This document shows, one piece after another, positions 14,506 through 23,297 of a stretch of DNA of 64,000 bases. The DNA is from Parabacteroides faecis. Lineage in GTDB: Bacteria > Bacteroidota > Bacteroidia > Bacteroidales > Tannerellaceae. Made by a program: the position numbers and the translations under genes. The stretch lies in NCBI RefSeq assembly GCF_014647375.1, contig NZ_BMPB01000002.1:1-64000 (forward strand), written 5' to 3'. The notes beneath the pieces are model-generated. The model did not search any database, had not been told where the DNA came from, and worked only from the letters and a program-made list of their open reading frames with translations. Within the stretch, counting starts at the first letter, position 1, and each line of letters begins with the position of its first letter.

Positions 14506-16782
14506 ATGTTTCACATTTTTATGTCCCTTCGCGATCTTTACCATTCTTATAATTATTTTGTAACTGAAGAGTCCGGCTGTTTGCTGGTTGGGTTCAGGGA
14601 AGATTCCGTTACTTTCATTGTGAAAGAAATATGGAATAAGGAGCCTGTCGGTTTGACGGAAGTGGACCGGTTGTATACTGAAATGCAACAGGTAGGGGAA
14701 ATGTGCGGCTGTAACCAGTTCCGTATCCTGGCTCATGGAGGGTATTTGCCGGAAGCTCTTTCTTTTGAGCTGCACGGACTGACAGTATCGGATGAAAGCT
14801 ATTTGGAAAGCCTTGCCGGTGGAAAGCATGTCGAACTGTTTTCACATAATGAAGCTGCTTACCGGGCAATTGAAGAAGGATTTAAAACGAACCGTATCGG
14901 AGCTGTCGTACAGGCAACCGGAACGGGAAAATCTTACCTGATTGCCAGGTATATCGTGAATCACGCGGCAGACGATATATTGGTTGTAGCTCCCAACGTG
15001 ACGATCATCGACGAGATCAAAAAAGCAATCGGCAGAACGATACCACAGGTTACCTACCGGACTTTTCAGGCACTGGTCCTGAATCGGGAGAATGCCGGAA
15101 AACTCAAGGCGGATCATATCATTATCGACGAGTTTCATCATTTCGGGGCGGAAGTATGGGGAAAAGCCGTACAGGAGGTGATCGATCTTAATCCCGATGC
15201 CCGTGTACTGGGAATGTCGGCTACTCCGATACGTCCCGAAGAGATGCTCGACACCGTGGAGGTCTATTTTAAAGGTAACCTGTTCCATGAGCTATCCCTC
15301 TCGATGGCCTGGTATTATAAGATACTTCCTGTCCCTGTCCTGGTACAGAGTGTGTTCGACCTGAACAACCAGCTGGATAAGGTGCAACGGATATTGAACG
15401 GGAGTGACTGTACTTCTGAAAGACGGAAACGTATTCAGGATAAGATAGATTTTGCCCGGTTGGATTTTCGCGGATCGTTGAGTGCATCGGAACTGATCCG
15501 GCGGTATCTGCCGAAAGAGGTAAAGAAGATGCTGGTCTTTTGTAAAGATAAGGAGGATCTTCGGAATATGATCCCGGAAGTATCCCGTTGGCTCGGACAG
15601 GCCGGATTTGAAACGGAGACCTTCGAGATCCATAACGGATTGAGTAGCCGGGAGAATGAAAAGACACTACGGGGTTTCCGCCGGGAAACAGGAAAACTAC
15701 ATGTCCTTTTTTCCATCAATATGCTGATCGAAGGACTGCATGTGGAAGGGGTGGATGCCGCCATGTTCCTGCGCCGGACAGAATCGTATGTGGTTGCCTT
15801 GCAGCAGCTGGGCCGTTGTCTGAAAGCCGGGTCGGACCGTCATCCGGTGGTACTCGATTTTGTGAATAACCTTTCCGGGCGTTCGGTTTATGAGGCCATG
15901 TCGAGGGAACTGGCCTATCATCCGGCCATCCGTGCCCCGAAGAGTTTTAAAGGCTTTGTGGAGTTTCAGGTGACCGGATTCCTTTCCGATATCCGTGCCC
16001 GGGTGGATGATATGCTGTCGGAGCTGGATGCCTGGCCGGTGATGTATGAACGGCTGGTCGAATATAAGGAGCAGGAAGGCCGTTGGCCGCTGGTAGCTGA
16101 AGGGAAGCTGGGTAACTGGTGCAACACACAACGGATTGCCCGGAAGAAAGGGACGCTGTCAGACAATTATATCTCACATCTGGACCGGATCGGTTTTGAG
16201 TGGGAAGTGCAGGACAGCCGTTGGATGAATTGCTTTGAAGAACTGAAAGCATTTATGGCATCGGAACACCGTTGTCCCAAACGTGGCGAACACAATCTGA
16301 ATACCTGGTGCAACACGCAACGGCAGGCATGGAAAAAAGGACTTTTGTCGGACGAAAGAACCCAGTTGCTCGATTCGATCGGTTTCAGGTGGGAGCAGGA
16401 TCTTGATTCACTCTGGACGGAGAACTGGCAGCAGGTGCTTGCTTACTACAAGAAATATGAACGCTGGCCCAAAAGCAGGGAAGGGCGTTTGGGGGCGTGG
16501 TGTAATACGCAACGCAAAGCCCGTAAACAGGGATTGCTGTCTGCGGTTCGTATCGCCCAAATGGATGCGGAAGGTTTTATCTGGACAGTAGATGAAAAAT
16601 GGCAGGAGAATTATGAGATGCTTAAACGTTTTTATGCGGATAATAAACGTTGGCCAACTGCCCGTGAAAACAAACTGGGCAGTTGGTGTTTTGTACAACG
16701 AAGAAGCCGGAAGAAAGGCGAGCTTTCTCCCGAACGTAAGGAACAGCTTGAACGAATCGGCTTTCCCTGGAGCCTAAAGTGA
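14506..16782 (+). CDS. Superfamily 2 DEAD/DEAH helicase with four helicase-associated repeats
   Basis: 758 residues. After an N-terminal region of about 110 residues, the ATPase core has Walker A (ATGTGKSY, residues 138-144), a DEFH box (208-211), a motif III-like GMSATP, and a second RecA domain with INMLIEGLHVEGVDAAMFLR and QQLGRCLKAG. From about residue 513 to the end there are four tandem helicase-associated domains of about 60 residues, each with RWP...LGxWCNTQR..xKKGxLS...GF.W. Such proteins are presumed DNA helicases or translocases, often on mobile or accessory DNA. It is a single gene behind a repeat and convergent with a histidine kinase gene. Substrate and partners are unknown. Confidence 0.9.
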   Translation: MFHIFMSLRDLYHSYNYFVTEESGCLLVGFREDSVTFIVKEIWNKEPVGLTEVDRLYTEMQQVGEMCGCNQFRILAHGGYLPEALSFELHGLTVSDESYLESLAGGKHVELFSHNEAAYRAIEEGFKTNRIGAVVQATGTGKSYLIARYIVNHAADDILVVAPNVTIIDEIKKAIGRTIPQVTYRTFQALVLNRENAGKLKADHIIIDEFHHFGAEVWGKAVQEVIDLNPDARVLGMSATPIRPEEMLDTVEVYFKGNLFHELSLSMAWYYKILPVPVLVQSVFDLNNQLDKVQRILNGSDCTSERRKRIQDKIDFARLDFRGSLSASELIRRYLPKEVKKMLVFCKDKEDLRNMIPEVSRWLGQAGFETETFEIHNGLSSRENEKTLRGFRRETGKLHVLFSINMLIEGLHVEGVDAAMFLRRTESYVVALQQLGRCLKAGSDRHPVVLDFVNNLSGRSVYEAMSRELAYHPAIRAPKSFKGFVEFQVTGFLSDIRARVDDMLSELDAWPVMYERLVEYKEQEGRWPLVAEGKLGNWCNTQRIARKKGTLSDNYISHLDRIGFEWEVQDSRWMNCFEELKAFMASEHRCPKRGEHNLNTWCNTQRQAWKKGLLSDERTQLLDSIGFRWEQDLDSLWTENWQQVLAYYKKYERWPKSREGRLGAWCNTQRKARKQGLLSAVRIAQMDAEGFIWTVDEKWQENYEMLKRFYADNKRWPTARENKLGSWCFVQRRSRKKGELSPERKEQLERIGFPWSLK

Positions 16783-16795
16783 TCTGCTTAACCTG

Positions 16796-18955
16796 TTATG
16801 CGTTGATCCCTTTATAATGTAGAGGCAGTGTAAACCAGAAAGTAGAACCTTCACCTTTCACCGAATCCACCCCGATAGTACCTCCCAGATATTCGATGAT
16901 CGTTTTGCTGATCGTCAATCCGAGGCCTGTGCCCTGATGGAAATCGTTGATCTTGATGAAACGTTCGAATACACGCGGCCTGTTCTCTTCCGAAATACCG
17001 ATCCCGGTATCTTTGACACTGACTTTCAGTGTATCCTCTGCCGTCTCGTAATAAATAGTGATACTGCCTTCCTCAGTAAATTTGATTGCATTGTTGAGGA
17101 AGTTCGTAACTACCTGTGTAATTCGTTGCGGGTCTGTCCGGACAATAACCTGGGGTGAATTTCTGTCATAGAGAAGTTTTACCCCAGGTTTTACTTTCAA
17201 TGTGCCTCCCATGTAGACCTCCGTACACAGATCCCTGATGCTGACATCTTCGATATTGTATTTCAGCATACCAGACTCTATTTTTGAAAAGTCCAGAATA
17301 TCCCCGATCAGGTTCAGCAGCAGATCATTGTTTTTATGGATAATATCCAGGTAAGTAGCCTGTTCCTCCGGGTCGTCCGCCTCCGCTACCAGGTCGGAGA
17401 AGCCGACGATCGCATTCAACGGAGTGCGTATTTCATGGCTCATGTTTGCCAGGAAAGCCGACTTCAATTTGTCTGCTTCCTTCACTTTCAGCAGTTCCAG
17501 CTCTATCTCGCGTTGATCTGTAATATTGGATGTATAGCTGATTATCTTGCTGGGCTTCCCGTCTTCGGTATATCTGTAAGCACGGACATTTGAGTTAAGC
17601 CAGTACACTTTACCGTCGAATATCCTGCGGTATACCGACACATATTTATCGATCTCTCCGGTGAGGAGACGTTTAAACTGACGGTTGTAAACTTTGTACT
17701 GGTCATCCGGATGCAAAGTCTCTATAAAGTCAGCCATACAGCCGAATCTGTCCTGTTTCAGGTAAGTCAGAAAGAGGCTGTTTTCCACGTCGTCATTCAG
17801 GCTGAAATCCACCGACAGACTATCTGTTGCGATATCATATTCCCAGATAACCGATTCGCCGGTATCGACGGCCGCTTTCAGTTTGGTCAGGTTATATTGT
17901 ATTTCTTCGGTCTTATGGTAACTTTCGGTATCGTCAAAAACGATATAGAAGAAACCGAGTTGTTGTCCCTGCGTATCTTTCAAAACGACACCTTTCACCC
18001 TTAAATGTTTGATCTGGTCGGTTACGGTGCTGGAATAATATCCTTTTTCCGCTACTTTTTTGAAGTTATATTTCAAAAGGAACTCAACGTCTTCCCCGTT
18101 TTTAAGCTTTACGTTGGCCCAATCCGGGATATTGGGATTTTCAAAGGCATTCAATCCGATCGCCTCTTCACGTGTAGTCCCGAATATTTCCAGGTCGGCA
18201 TTATTGATATCCAGTAGAATACCTTTTTCATCATACAGTTCGACCCCCCATGGGAGTTTGTCGAAAATGATCTGGAACTTGGCTTCACTTCTCAACACTT
18301 GTTTCATGGAGTGTTCCATCATTCCTTGCGCCATCTCGCGCTCGATAGCGATAGATATGATATCGGTAAGCATCCGCAGGTTCTCTACATCCAACGCACT
18401 CCAGTTACGTCGTTTTTTTACTGAATCCAGTCCGATAAAACCATTGATGTCCCCTTCGAAGAAGATAGGGATCACAAGCAATGATTTCACTTCCTGGAGC
18501 ATTAATATCTTCTGTTCGGCGATAGCCTCTTCCGGCATCCGGGTAACGTCGTCGATGACAATATCTTTCCTGTCGTTGATCGTTTTTATCCACCAGGGAA
18601 AATCTTTCTTGGGCATGCCTACCAACAGATCTTCACGCATGGAAATAACACCTTGTCCGGTTACTTCATGCGTGAAGTCGAAAGTTGGTTTATCATCTTC
18701 GTAATTTCCGATATATACTCTGTCTACATCAAAAAATTTCAAGACGATCAGGAGTGACTGGTCAATGACATCTTTTTGTCCGGACTTCATTAATAATGAC
18801 AAAACATCCGAGAAGGTTTTCCTCAATGCTATTGCATTGTTCAGAATACGATTTCTATATGCTTTTTCATCAGTAACGGAGGAGCCTTTTGCTTCTAATC
18901 TCTCGATTTCGCGGATCAGGTCTTCTCTCGAATAATTAGCATATACGCTGCTCAT
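16796..18955 (-). CDS. GAF/PAS sensor histidine kinase
   Basis: 719 residues and no membrane segments, so a cytoplasmic sensor. A short coiled N-terminus leads to a GAF domain (about residues 60-205, LLVIPIFFEGDINGFIGLDS). Two PAS modules follow (about 225-345 and 370-495, with the PAC-like YWLNSNVRAYRYTEDGKPSK). HisKA has its phosphoacceptor in FLANMSHEIRTPLNAIVGFS (H507), and the ATPase domain has NFLNNAIKFTEEGS, KDTGIGI and GTGLGLTI. There is no receiver domain and no response regulator gene next to it, so its partner is encoded elsewhere. The signal may be redox, light or a small molecule. It has its own promoter at 18993-19022. Confidence 0.92.
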   Translation of the reverse strand: MSSVYANYSREDLIREIERLEAKGSSVTDEKAYRNRILNNAIALRKTFSDVLSLLMKSGQKDVIDQSLLIVLKFFDVDRVYIGNYEDDKPTFDFTHEVTGQGVISMREDLLVGMPKKDFPWWIKTINDRKDIVIDDVTRMPEEAIAEQKILMLQEVKSLLVIPIFFEGDINGFIGLDSVKKRRNWSALDVENLRMLTDIISIAIEREMAQGMMEHSMKQVLRSEAKFQIIFDKLPWGVELYDEKGILLDINNADLEIFGTTREEAIGLNAFENPNIPDWANVKLKNGEDVEFLLKYNFKKVAEKGYYSSTVTDQIKHLRVKGVVLKDTQGQQLGFFYIVFDDTESYHKTEEIQYNLTKLKAAVDTGESVIWEYDIATDSLSVDFSLNDDVENSLFLTYLKQDRFGCMADFIETLHPDDQYKVYNRQFKRLLTGEIDKYVSVYRRIFDGKVYWLNSNVRAYRYTEDGKPSKIISYTSNITDQREIELELLKVKEADKLKSAFLANMSHEIRTPLNAIVGFSDLVAEADDPEEQATYLDIIHKNNDLLLNLIGDILDFSKIESGMLKYNIEDVSIRDLCTEVYMGGTLKVKPGVKLLYDRNSPQVIVRTDPQRITQVVTNFLNNAIKFTEEGSITIYYETAEDTLKVSVKDTGIGISEENRPRVFERFIKINDFHQGTGLGLTISKTIIEYLGGTIGVDSVKGEGSTFWFTLPLHYKGINA

Positions 18956-18992
18956 TTAGGTATATCAAGTTTATATGTTCGTGTATAAGGAA

Positions 18993-19022
18993 CAAATGTA
19001 CATATAATAATTGATTTTCAAA
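18993..19022 (-). promoter_or_regulatory. Promoter of the histidine kinase gene
   Basis: On the minus strand, TTTG (19019-19022), an 18-base spacer and TACATTTG (18993-19000) match the Bacteroidetes -33/-7 consensus, about 37 bases before the start codon. Confidence 0.65.
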
Positions 19023-19060
19023 TGATGTTCAACGTTTTCATGCTAATTATATTTTGTTTC

Positions 19061-20383
19061 TTACAATTTCGGCAATTCCCAGGGTGCCCGGTAATAGGCC
19101 TTCGATAAGGCAGTCGCTTCATTATCACCGATAAACACGCTGTTGGTGTCATCCCATCGTACTTCGCGTTGCAGGCGGCAGGATATATTCGCCAGGTGCG
19201 ACATCTTGGCTACCCGTGCGCCGATGGCAATGTCGGCATGAGGCAATTCCCGACTCTTGATGCAACTCAGGAAGTTCCCGACATGATTATACAATCCTTT
19301 CCCTTCCCCTTTTTTGAACGGTACAGCTTCCATACGCGCTTCTTTTCCGGCAATGACAGGAAGGACTTCCCAGCCGGCACGGGTAAGTACCAATGTACCG
19401 TTTTCGCCGAAGAATGCCAGTCCTTCTTTCTTATCGAACGGGCCGTGGTTGATTCCGCAGGCATGATCCCAGATGATATTGAAATCTTTGTAGGCATAAG
19501 TAGCCATCAATGTATCGGGTGTTTCCATTGCATCGTCGGGATAAGCGAACTTACCGCCTCCGGAGCAAACGCGGCTGGGCAGGTCGGCGTTCATGCCTTC
19601 CAAAGCATAATCCAACAGGTGAACACCCCAGTCGGACATCAGTCCTCCGGCATAGTCCCAGAAGAAACGGAAATTGTAATGGAAACGGTAGATGTTGAAC
19701 GGACGTTTCGGGGCCGGACCCAGCCACATGTCGTAATCCACTCCGGCAGGAACGGGGCTGTCGGCAACAACCGGCAAGGTCGGTTTTCCATCCTGGTAAG
19801 CCCAGACTTTTACCGTGCGGATACGCCCTATATTTCCGGCTTTCAGGAAATTAGCTGCTTCGTCCCAGTGCGGGTCGCTGCGCTGCCATTGTCCTACCTG
19901 GACCACCCGGTTGTATTTGCGGGCCGCCTTTTCCATCAGGTTGCATTCTTCGATCGTGTTGGAAAGCGGTTTTTCCACATAAACGTCTTTCCCTGCCTGG
20001 CAGGCATAGATGGTCGGCAGGCAATGCCAATGGTCGGGAGTTCCGATAATGACTGCATCTATATCCTTATTGTCGATCACCTTACGCCAGTCCTTGTAGA
20101 GGTGGGGGACCTTCTTCCCGGTACTTTTTTCCACATCGGCAGCTCGTTTGTTCAGCCATTCGTCGTCGATATCGCAGAGAGCTACGCACTCCACTTCGGG
20201 ATACTTCAGGAAATTACTCAGATTGGAGAATCCCATCGAACGGCATCCTATCAGGGCTACCTTCACTTTGTTGCTTGGAGCAGTTTGTCCGAAAATCGCT
20301 CCGTGTGCACTGCCGAATAACGGCGAAAGACCAAGTCCGGCAGCTGATAATGCGGACTTTTGCAAAAAATTTCTTCTATTCAT
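19061..20383 (-). CDS. Exported Gfo/Idh/MocA-family oxidoreductase
   Basis: 440 residues from the ATG at 20383, chosen because it gives a Tat-like leader (MNRRNFLQKSALSAAGLG). The Rossmann fold is seen in VKVALIGCRSMGFSNLSNFL and VALCDID, then DAVIIGTPDHWH and the cofactor-loop signature VYVEKPLSNTIEE. The Gfo/Idh/MocA C-terminal domain follows (WGVHLLDYALEGM). NAD(P)-dependent enzymes of this group act on sugars or sugar-like alcohols, and Tat-exported members are common in Bacteroidetes. It is monocistronic, divergent from upxY. Substrate unknown. Confidence 0.88.
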   Translation of the reverse strand: MNRRNFLQKSALSAAGLGLSPLFGSAHGAIFGQTAPSNKVKVALIGCRSMGFSNLSNFLKYPEVECVALCDIDDEWLNKRAADVEKSTGKKVPHLYKDWRKVIDNKDIDAVIIGTPDHWHCLPTIYACQAGKDVYVEKPLSNTIEECNLMEKAARKYNRVVQVGQWQRSDPHWDEAANFLKAGNIGRIRTVKVWAYQDGKPTLPVVADSPVPAGVDYDMWLGPAPKRPFNIYRFHYNFRFFWDYAGGLMSDWGVHLLDYALEGMNADLPSRVCSGGGKFAYPDDAMETPDTLMATYAYKDFNIIWDHACGINHGPFDKKEGLAFFGENGTLVLTRAGWEVLPVIAGKEARMEAVPFKKGEGKGLYNHVGNFLSCIKSRELPHADIAIGARVAKMSHLANISCRLQREVRWDDTNSVFIGDNEATALSKAYYRAPWELPKL

Positions 20384-20412
20384 GGTATTTAAATTATGTG
20401 TTCGCAAACAGT

Positions 20413-20445
20413 TTTGCAATTATACGAAAAATAGTCCTATATTTG
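20413..20445 (+). promoter_or_regulatory. Promoter of the UpxY-like gene
   Basis: TTTG at 20413-20416, a 21-base spacer and TATATTTG at 20438-20445 match the Bacteroidetes consensus. The start codon is 23 bases further on, so the mRNA leader is short, and no inverted repeats flank the promoter. Confidence 0.75.
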
Positions 20446-20467
20446 TGCCCTTAATCAAAAAAAGATA

Positions 20468-20965
20468 ATGACACCTCCTTTAAATACAACCAATTGGAAT
20501 GTACTATACACTGCCCCCCGGGCAGAAAAACAGGTAAAAGAACGCATTGAAGCCCTTGGGGTTGAATGTTTTTTACCTTTGCATCGAACGCCACGTGTCT
20601 GGTCCGACCGCGTAAAAATCGTCGAAGTTCCTTTATTCACTTCCTATATTTTTGTCCGTTGTCCGGATGATGTATTGCGCGACCTGCTTCGTGTATACGG
20701 CGTTATCCGTATTGTTTTTTATAATAAGAAACCGGCTATAGTCCGTCAGAAAGAGATAGATGCCATTCAGGAGTTTCTAGACCAAGCTGCCGAACATGCT
20801 CTTTGTCCGGGAGAGGAAGTGGAAATATTGGCGGGAGCCATGAAACATGTTTCCGGCAAGGTCAAGAAGATAAAGAAGAATCATTTGCTGCTTTACCTCG
20901 AACAGCTGGGTGCAACTGTTTGTGTGAAGATGGATGATGTGGCACGGGTAAATCGTCTTAAATAA
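20468..20965 (+). CDS. UpxY-family transcription antiterminator (NusG-like)
   Basis: 165 residues. The NusG N-terminal domain is clear (WNVLYTAPRAEKQVKERIEA, then PLFTSYIFVRCPDD and VYGVIRIVFYNKKPAIVRQKEI). A KOW-like C-terminal domain follows (EVEILAGAMKHVSGKVKKIKKNH). UpxY proteins are locus-specific NusG paralogues that stop early termination in the leader of their own capsule operon. Here only a phosphatase gene follows before the strand changes, so either the pair acts on a distant locus or the operon has been lost. The promoter is fixed and not visibly invertible. Confidence 0.9.
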   Translation: MTPPLNTTNWNVLYTAPRAEKQVKERIEALGVECFLPLHRTPRVWSDRVKIVEVPLFTSYIFVRCPDDVLRDLLRVYGVIRIVFYNKKPAIVRQKEIDAIQEFLDQAAEHALCPGEEVEILAGAMKHVSGKVKKIKKNHLLLYLEQLGATVCVKMDDVARVNRLK

Positions 20966-20976
20966 AATAGAAATTT

Positions 20977-21705
20977 ATGTGTGCATTATTTTCCTCGTTT
21001 TTTTCTCAGAAAAAAGATATATGGCCCGGTATGACGGATGTTCATTCTCATTTGTTGCCGGGAGTGGATGATGGGTTTTCCTCTTTGGAAGATAGTAGGG
21101 AAATGCTTGCTTTTCTGCAGGAACTCGGTGTGAAACGTATGTTTCTGACTCCCCACATTATGGCTGATCTGGCGAAAAACAGGGCTGTAACTTTGAAAGA
21201 ACATTTCGGGACTTTCAGAGAAAGTTGTGAAGGCATAAGTGTAGATATGCGTCTGGCGGCCGAGTATATGCTGGATGAATGTTTTTATGAGCGGATGGAG
21301 GAGGGGCTGTTGTCGTATGACGGAGAACATGTCCTTGTGGAAGTCTCTTGCCTGCAGGCTCCGGGTGATTTGTTTGAAAAGTTGTATGCTATTCAGTTGA
21401 ATGGGTTTATCCCGGTGATGGCACATCCGGAACGGTATCCTTTCTGGGATATAAGCGGGCTGATGAAGCTGAAGGAACATGGCTGTAAATTCCAGTTGAA
21501 CCTGTTTTCGTTAGCCGGATTTTATGGTACGTTACCTCATAAGACATCCCTGTCGTTACTGAAAAAAGGATATTATGATTTTGCCGGAACTGATATTCAT
21601 TCGCTGAACTACCGTCGTGGTTATGACACTCTTTCACTGAAAAAAGACCAATACGAAGCGGTTGAAAAGTTGCTGCATGGGAATGAGACATTGTGGAAGC
21701 AATGA
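20977..21705 (+). CDS. CpsB/YwqE-type tyrosine-protein phosphatase (PHP fold)
   Basis: 242 residues, no signal peptide. The metal-binding PHP motifs are visible: DVHSHLLPGVDDG near the N-terminus, LTPHI, VEVSC, VMAHPERYPFW and a final FAGTDIHSLN. These manganese-dependent phosphatases dephosphorylate the tyrosine kinase or Wzz-type partner that controls capsule assembly. The gene starts 12 bases after the UpxY-like gene and is probably co-transcribed with it. No BY-kinase gene is in the window. Confidence 0.9.
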   Translation: MCALFSSFFSQKKDIWPGMTDVHSHLLPGVDDGFSSLEDSREMLAFLQELGVKRMFLTPHIMADLAKNRAVTLKEHFGTFRESCEGISVDMRLAAEYMLDECFYERMEEGLLSYDGEHVLVEVSCLQAPGDLFEKLYAIQLNGFIPVMAHPERYPFWDISGLMKLKEHGCKFQLNLFSLAGFYGTLPHKTSLSLLKKGYYDFAGTDIHSLNYRRGYDTLSLKKDQYEAVEKLLHGNETLWKQ

Positions 21706-21712
21706 CTGATGA

Positions 21713-23197
21713 TTACATCAACGTGCTATAAATATACTCCATATCCACATGCTTCCTGACCAGTTCCGCTAATTTATCATATTGCTCTTCCTTGAATGCT
21801 GCATAATCGAACGGAGCCGAATTGGTTTCTTTGTTGAAACCTTCGGCTAGGTTGTCGAGCACCTCCGGGTTGTCGAGGATACCGTGCATGTAGCTTCCCC
21901 AACAACGGGCATTCAGGTAATAACCGTCTTTTCTTCCGTCTTCAAGCAACGCTACCGGACTTTCAGGGGCATTACCCAGGAGAGTTGTCTGTCCCATATG
22001 TATCTCATATCCTTTACAAGCCATCTGTGAACCGGAGCGGAACGTGAAACGGCTTTGCTTCGTTATCTTTTCCTGTTCGATAACAGTACATTGGGGGAGT
22101 AGTCCCAATCCCGGTACGGCAGGCAGGTTCCCTTCTATCCCTTCCGGATCTTCCAGACGGGCACCCATCATCTGATAACCACCACAGATACCGATCACTT
22201 TTTTCCCTTTCTTGGCTGCACGTACAACGGCATCGGCTATGCCGTTGGCACGGATGCTTTGCAGGTCAGCAAGTGTATTTTTAGAGCCTGGCAACAGGAT
22301 GATGTCTGCTTTCTCTATTTCGTCTATATTGCTTGTGTAGTAAGGATTGAAACGTGGGTCCATGTCCAGTACGTCGAAATCTGTAAAGTTCGACATGCGT
22401 TTCAACAGGATAATGGCGACATTGATCTTTCCATCCTGCCAGGTATTCGTTTTCATATCCAGCGCGACCGAATCTTCTTCTTCTATCTTGATATCGCGGA
22501 ACCAGGGGATAACACCTACGACAGGTATTCCTGTCAATTCTTTCAATATTGTCCTGCCTTCCTCGAACAGCGATGCGTCTCCACGGAATTTATTGATGAT
22601 GACCCCTTTCATCTGTGCCCGTTCCTCGGGTTTGAGCAGGGCGATCGTGCCGTAAACGGAACCGAATACGCCACCCCGGTCGATGTCGGCAACCAGATAG
22701 GTGGAGGCATCTGCCTGTATCGCCATCCGCATGTTGGTGATATCACGGTCGCGGAGATTCAGTTCGGAGATGCTGCCTGCCCCTTCCAATACGATCGGGT
22801 TATAGCGTGTTTCCAGACGTCTGAATGCTTCGATAGCTTCTCTGAAAAGGGCTTCTTTCTGATTCTGGACACCAAAATAGTCTTTGGCGGACATGTTGCC
22901 GACCGGACGGCCGTTCAAGACCACCTGCGAACTTTTGTCGTTGGTCGGTTTCAGCAAAACCGGGTTCATATCCGTATGCGGGGCAATGCCGCATGCCTCC
23001 GCCTGTACCACCTGGGCACGACCCATTTCGCCCCCTTCTGGGGTGGAGAAAGAGTTCAAAGACATATTCTGCGCCTTGAATGGGGCAGGTTGATATCCGT
23101 CTTGCTTAAAGATACGGCAGAAGGCTGCGTTGATCACACTCTTTCCTGCATCGGAACAAGTGCCAACGAACATGATCGGTTTCAAGTGCTGTTTCAT
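21713..23197 (-). CDS. cobQ: Cobyric acid synthase
   Basis: 494 residues, the usual length. The N-terminal P-loop-like domain starts MFVGTCSDAGKSVINAAFCR, with VLKPTNDKSSQVVLNGRP and VLEGAGSISELNLRD. The glutamine amidotransferase domain has the GICGGYQMMG nucleophile-elbow cysteine and the MHGILDN histidine region. The enzyme amidates four side chains of adenosylcobyrinic acid a,c-diamide, using glutamine and ATP. It is isolated from other cobalamin genes here. I saw no cobalamin riboswitch in the short upstream region; a TAGTTTTG -7 element is at 23206-23213. Confidence 0.95.
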   Translation of the reverse strand: MKQHLKPIMFVGTCSDAGKSVINAAFCRIFKQDGYQPAPFKAQNMSLNSFSTPEGGEMGRAQVVQAEACGIAPHTDMNPVLLKPTNDKSSQVVLNGRPVGNMSAKDYFGVQNQKEALFREAIEAFRRLETRYNPIVLEGAGSISELNLRDRDITNMRMAIQADASTYLVADIDRGGVFGSVYGTIALLKPEERAQMKGVIINKFRGDASLFEEGRTILKELTGIPVVGVIPWFRDIKIEEEDSVALDMKTNTWQDGKINVAIILLKRMSNFTDFDVLDMDPRFNPYYTSNIDEIEKADIILLPGSKNTLADLQSIRANGIADAVVRAAKKGKKVIGICGGYQMMGARLEDPEGIEGNLPAVPGLGLLPQCTVIEQEKITKQSRFTFRSGSQMACKGYEIHMGQTTLLGNAPESPVALLEDGRKDGYYLNARCWGSYMHGILDNPEVLDNLAEGFNKETNSAPFDYAAFKEEQYDKLAELVRKHVDMEYIYSTLM

Positions 23198-23297
23198 AAT
23201 GGCTGCAAAACTAATGAAAAAGCAGGATAGTTCTTATATTATTTTCTATATTTGCGTTTACTTATTTCTAAATTATATACGATTTAAATTAAATACC

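Noticed and set aside
22259..23230. Long open frame opposite cobQ
   Set aside because: cobQ has full-length conserved motifs. The opposite frame is Cys-, Phe- and Val-rich noise.
23198..23297. Cobalamin riboswitch upstream of cobQ
   Set aside because: The intergenic space is about 100 bases, too short for the structure, and no B12-box-like sequence was seen.
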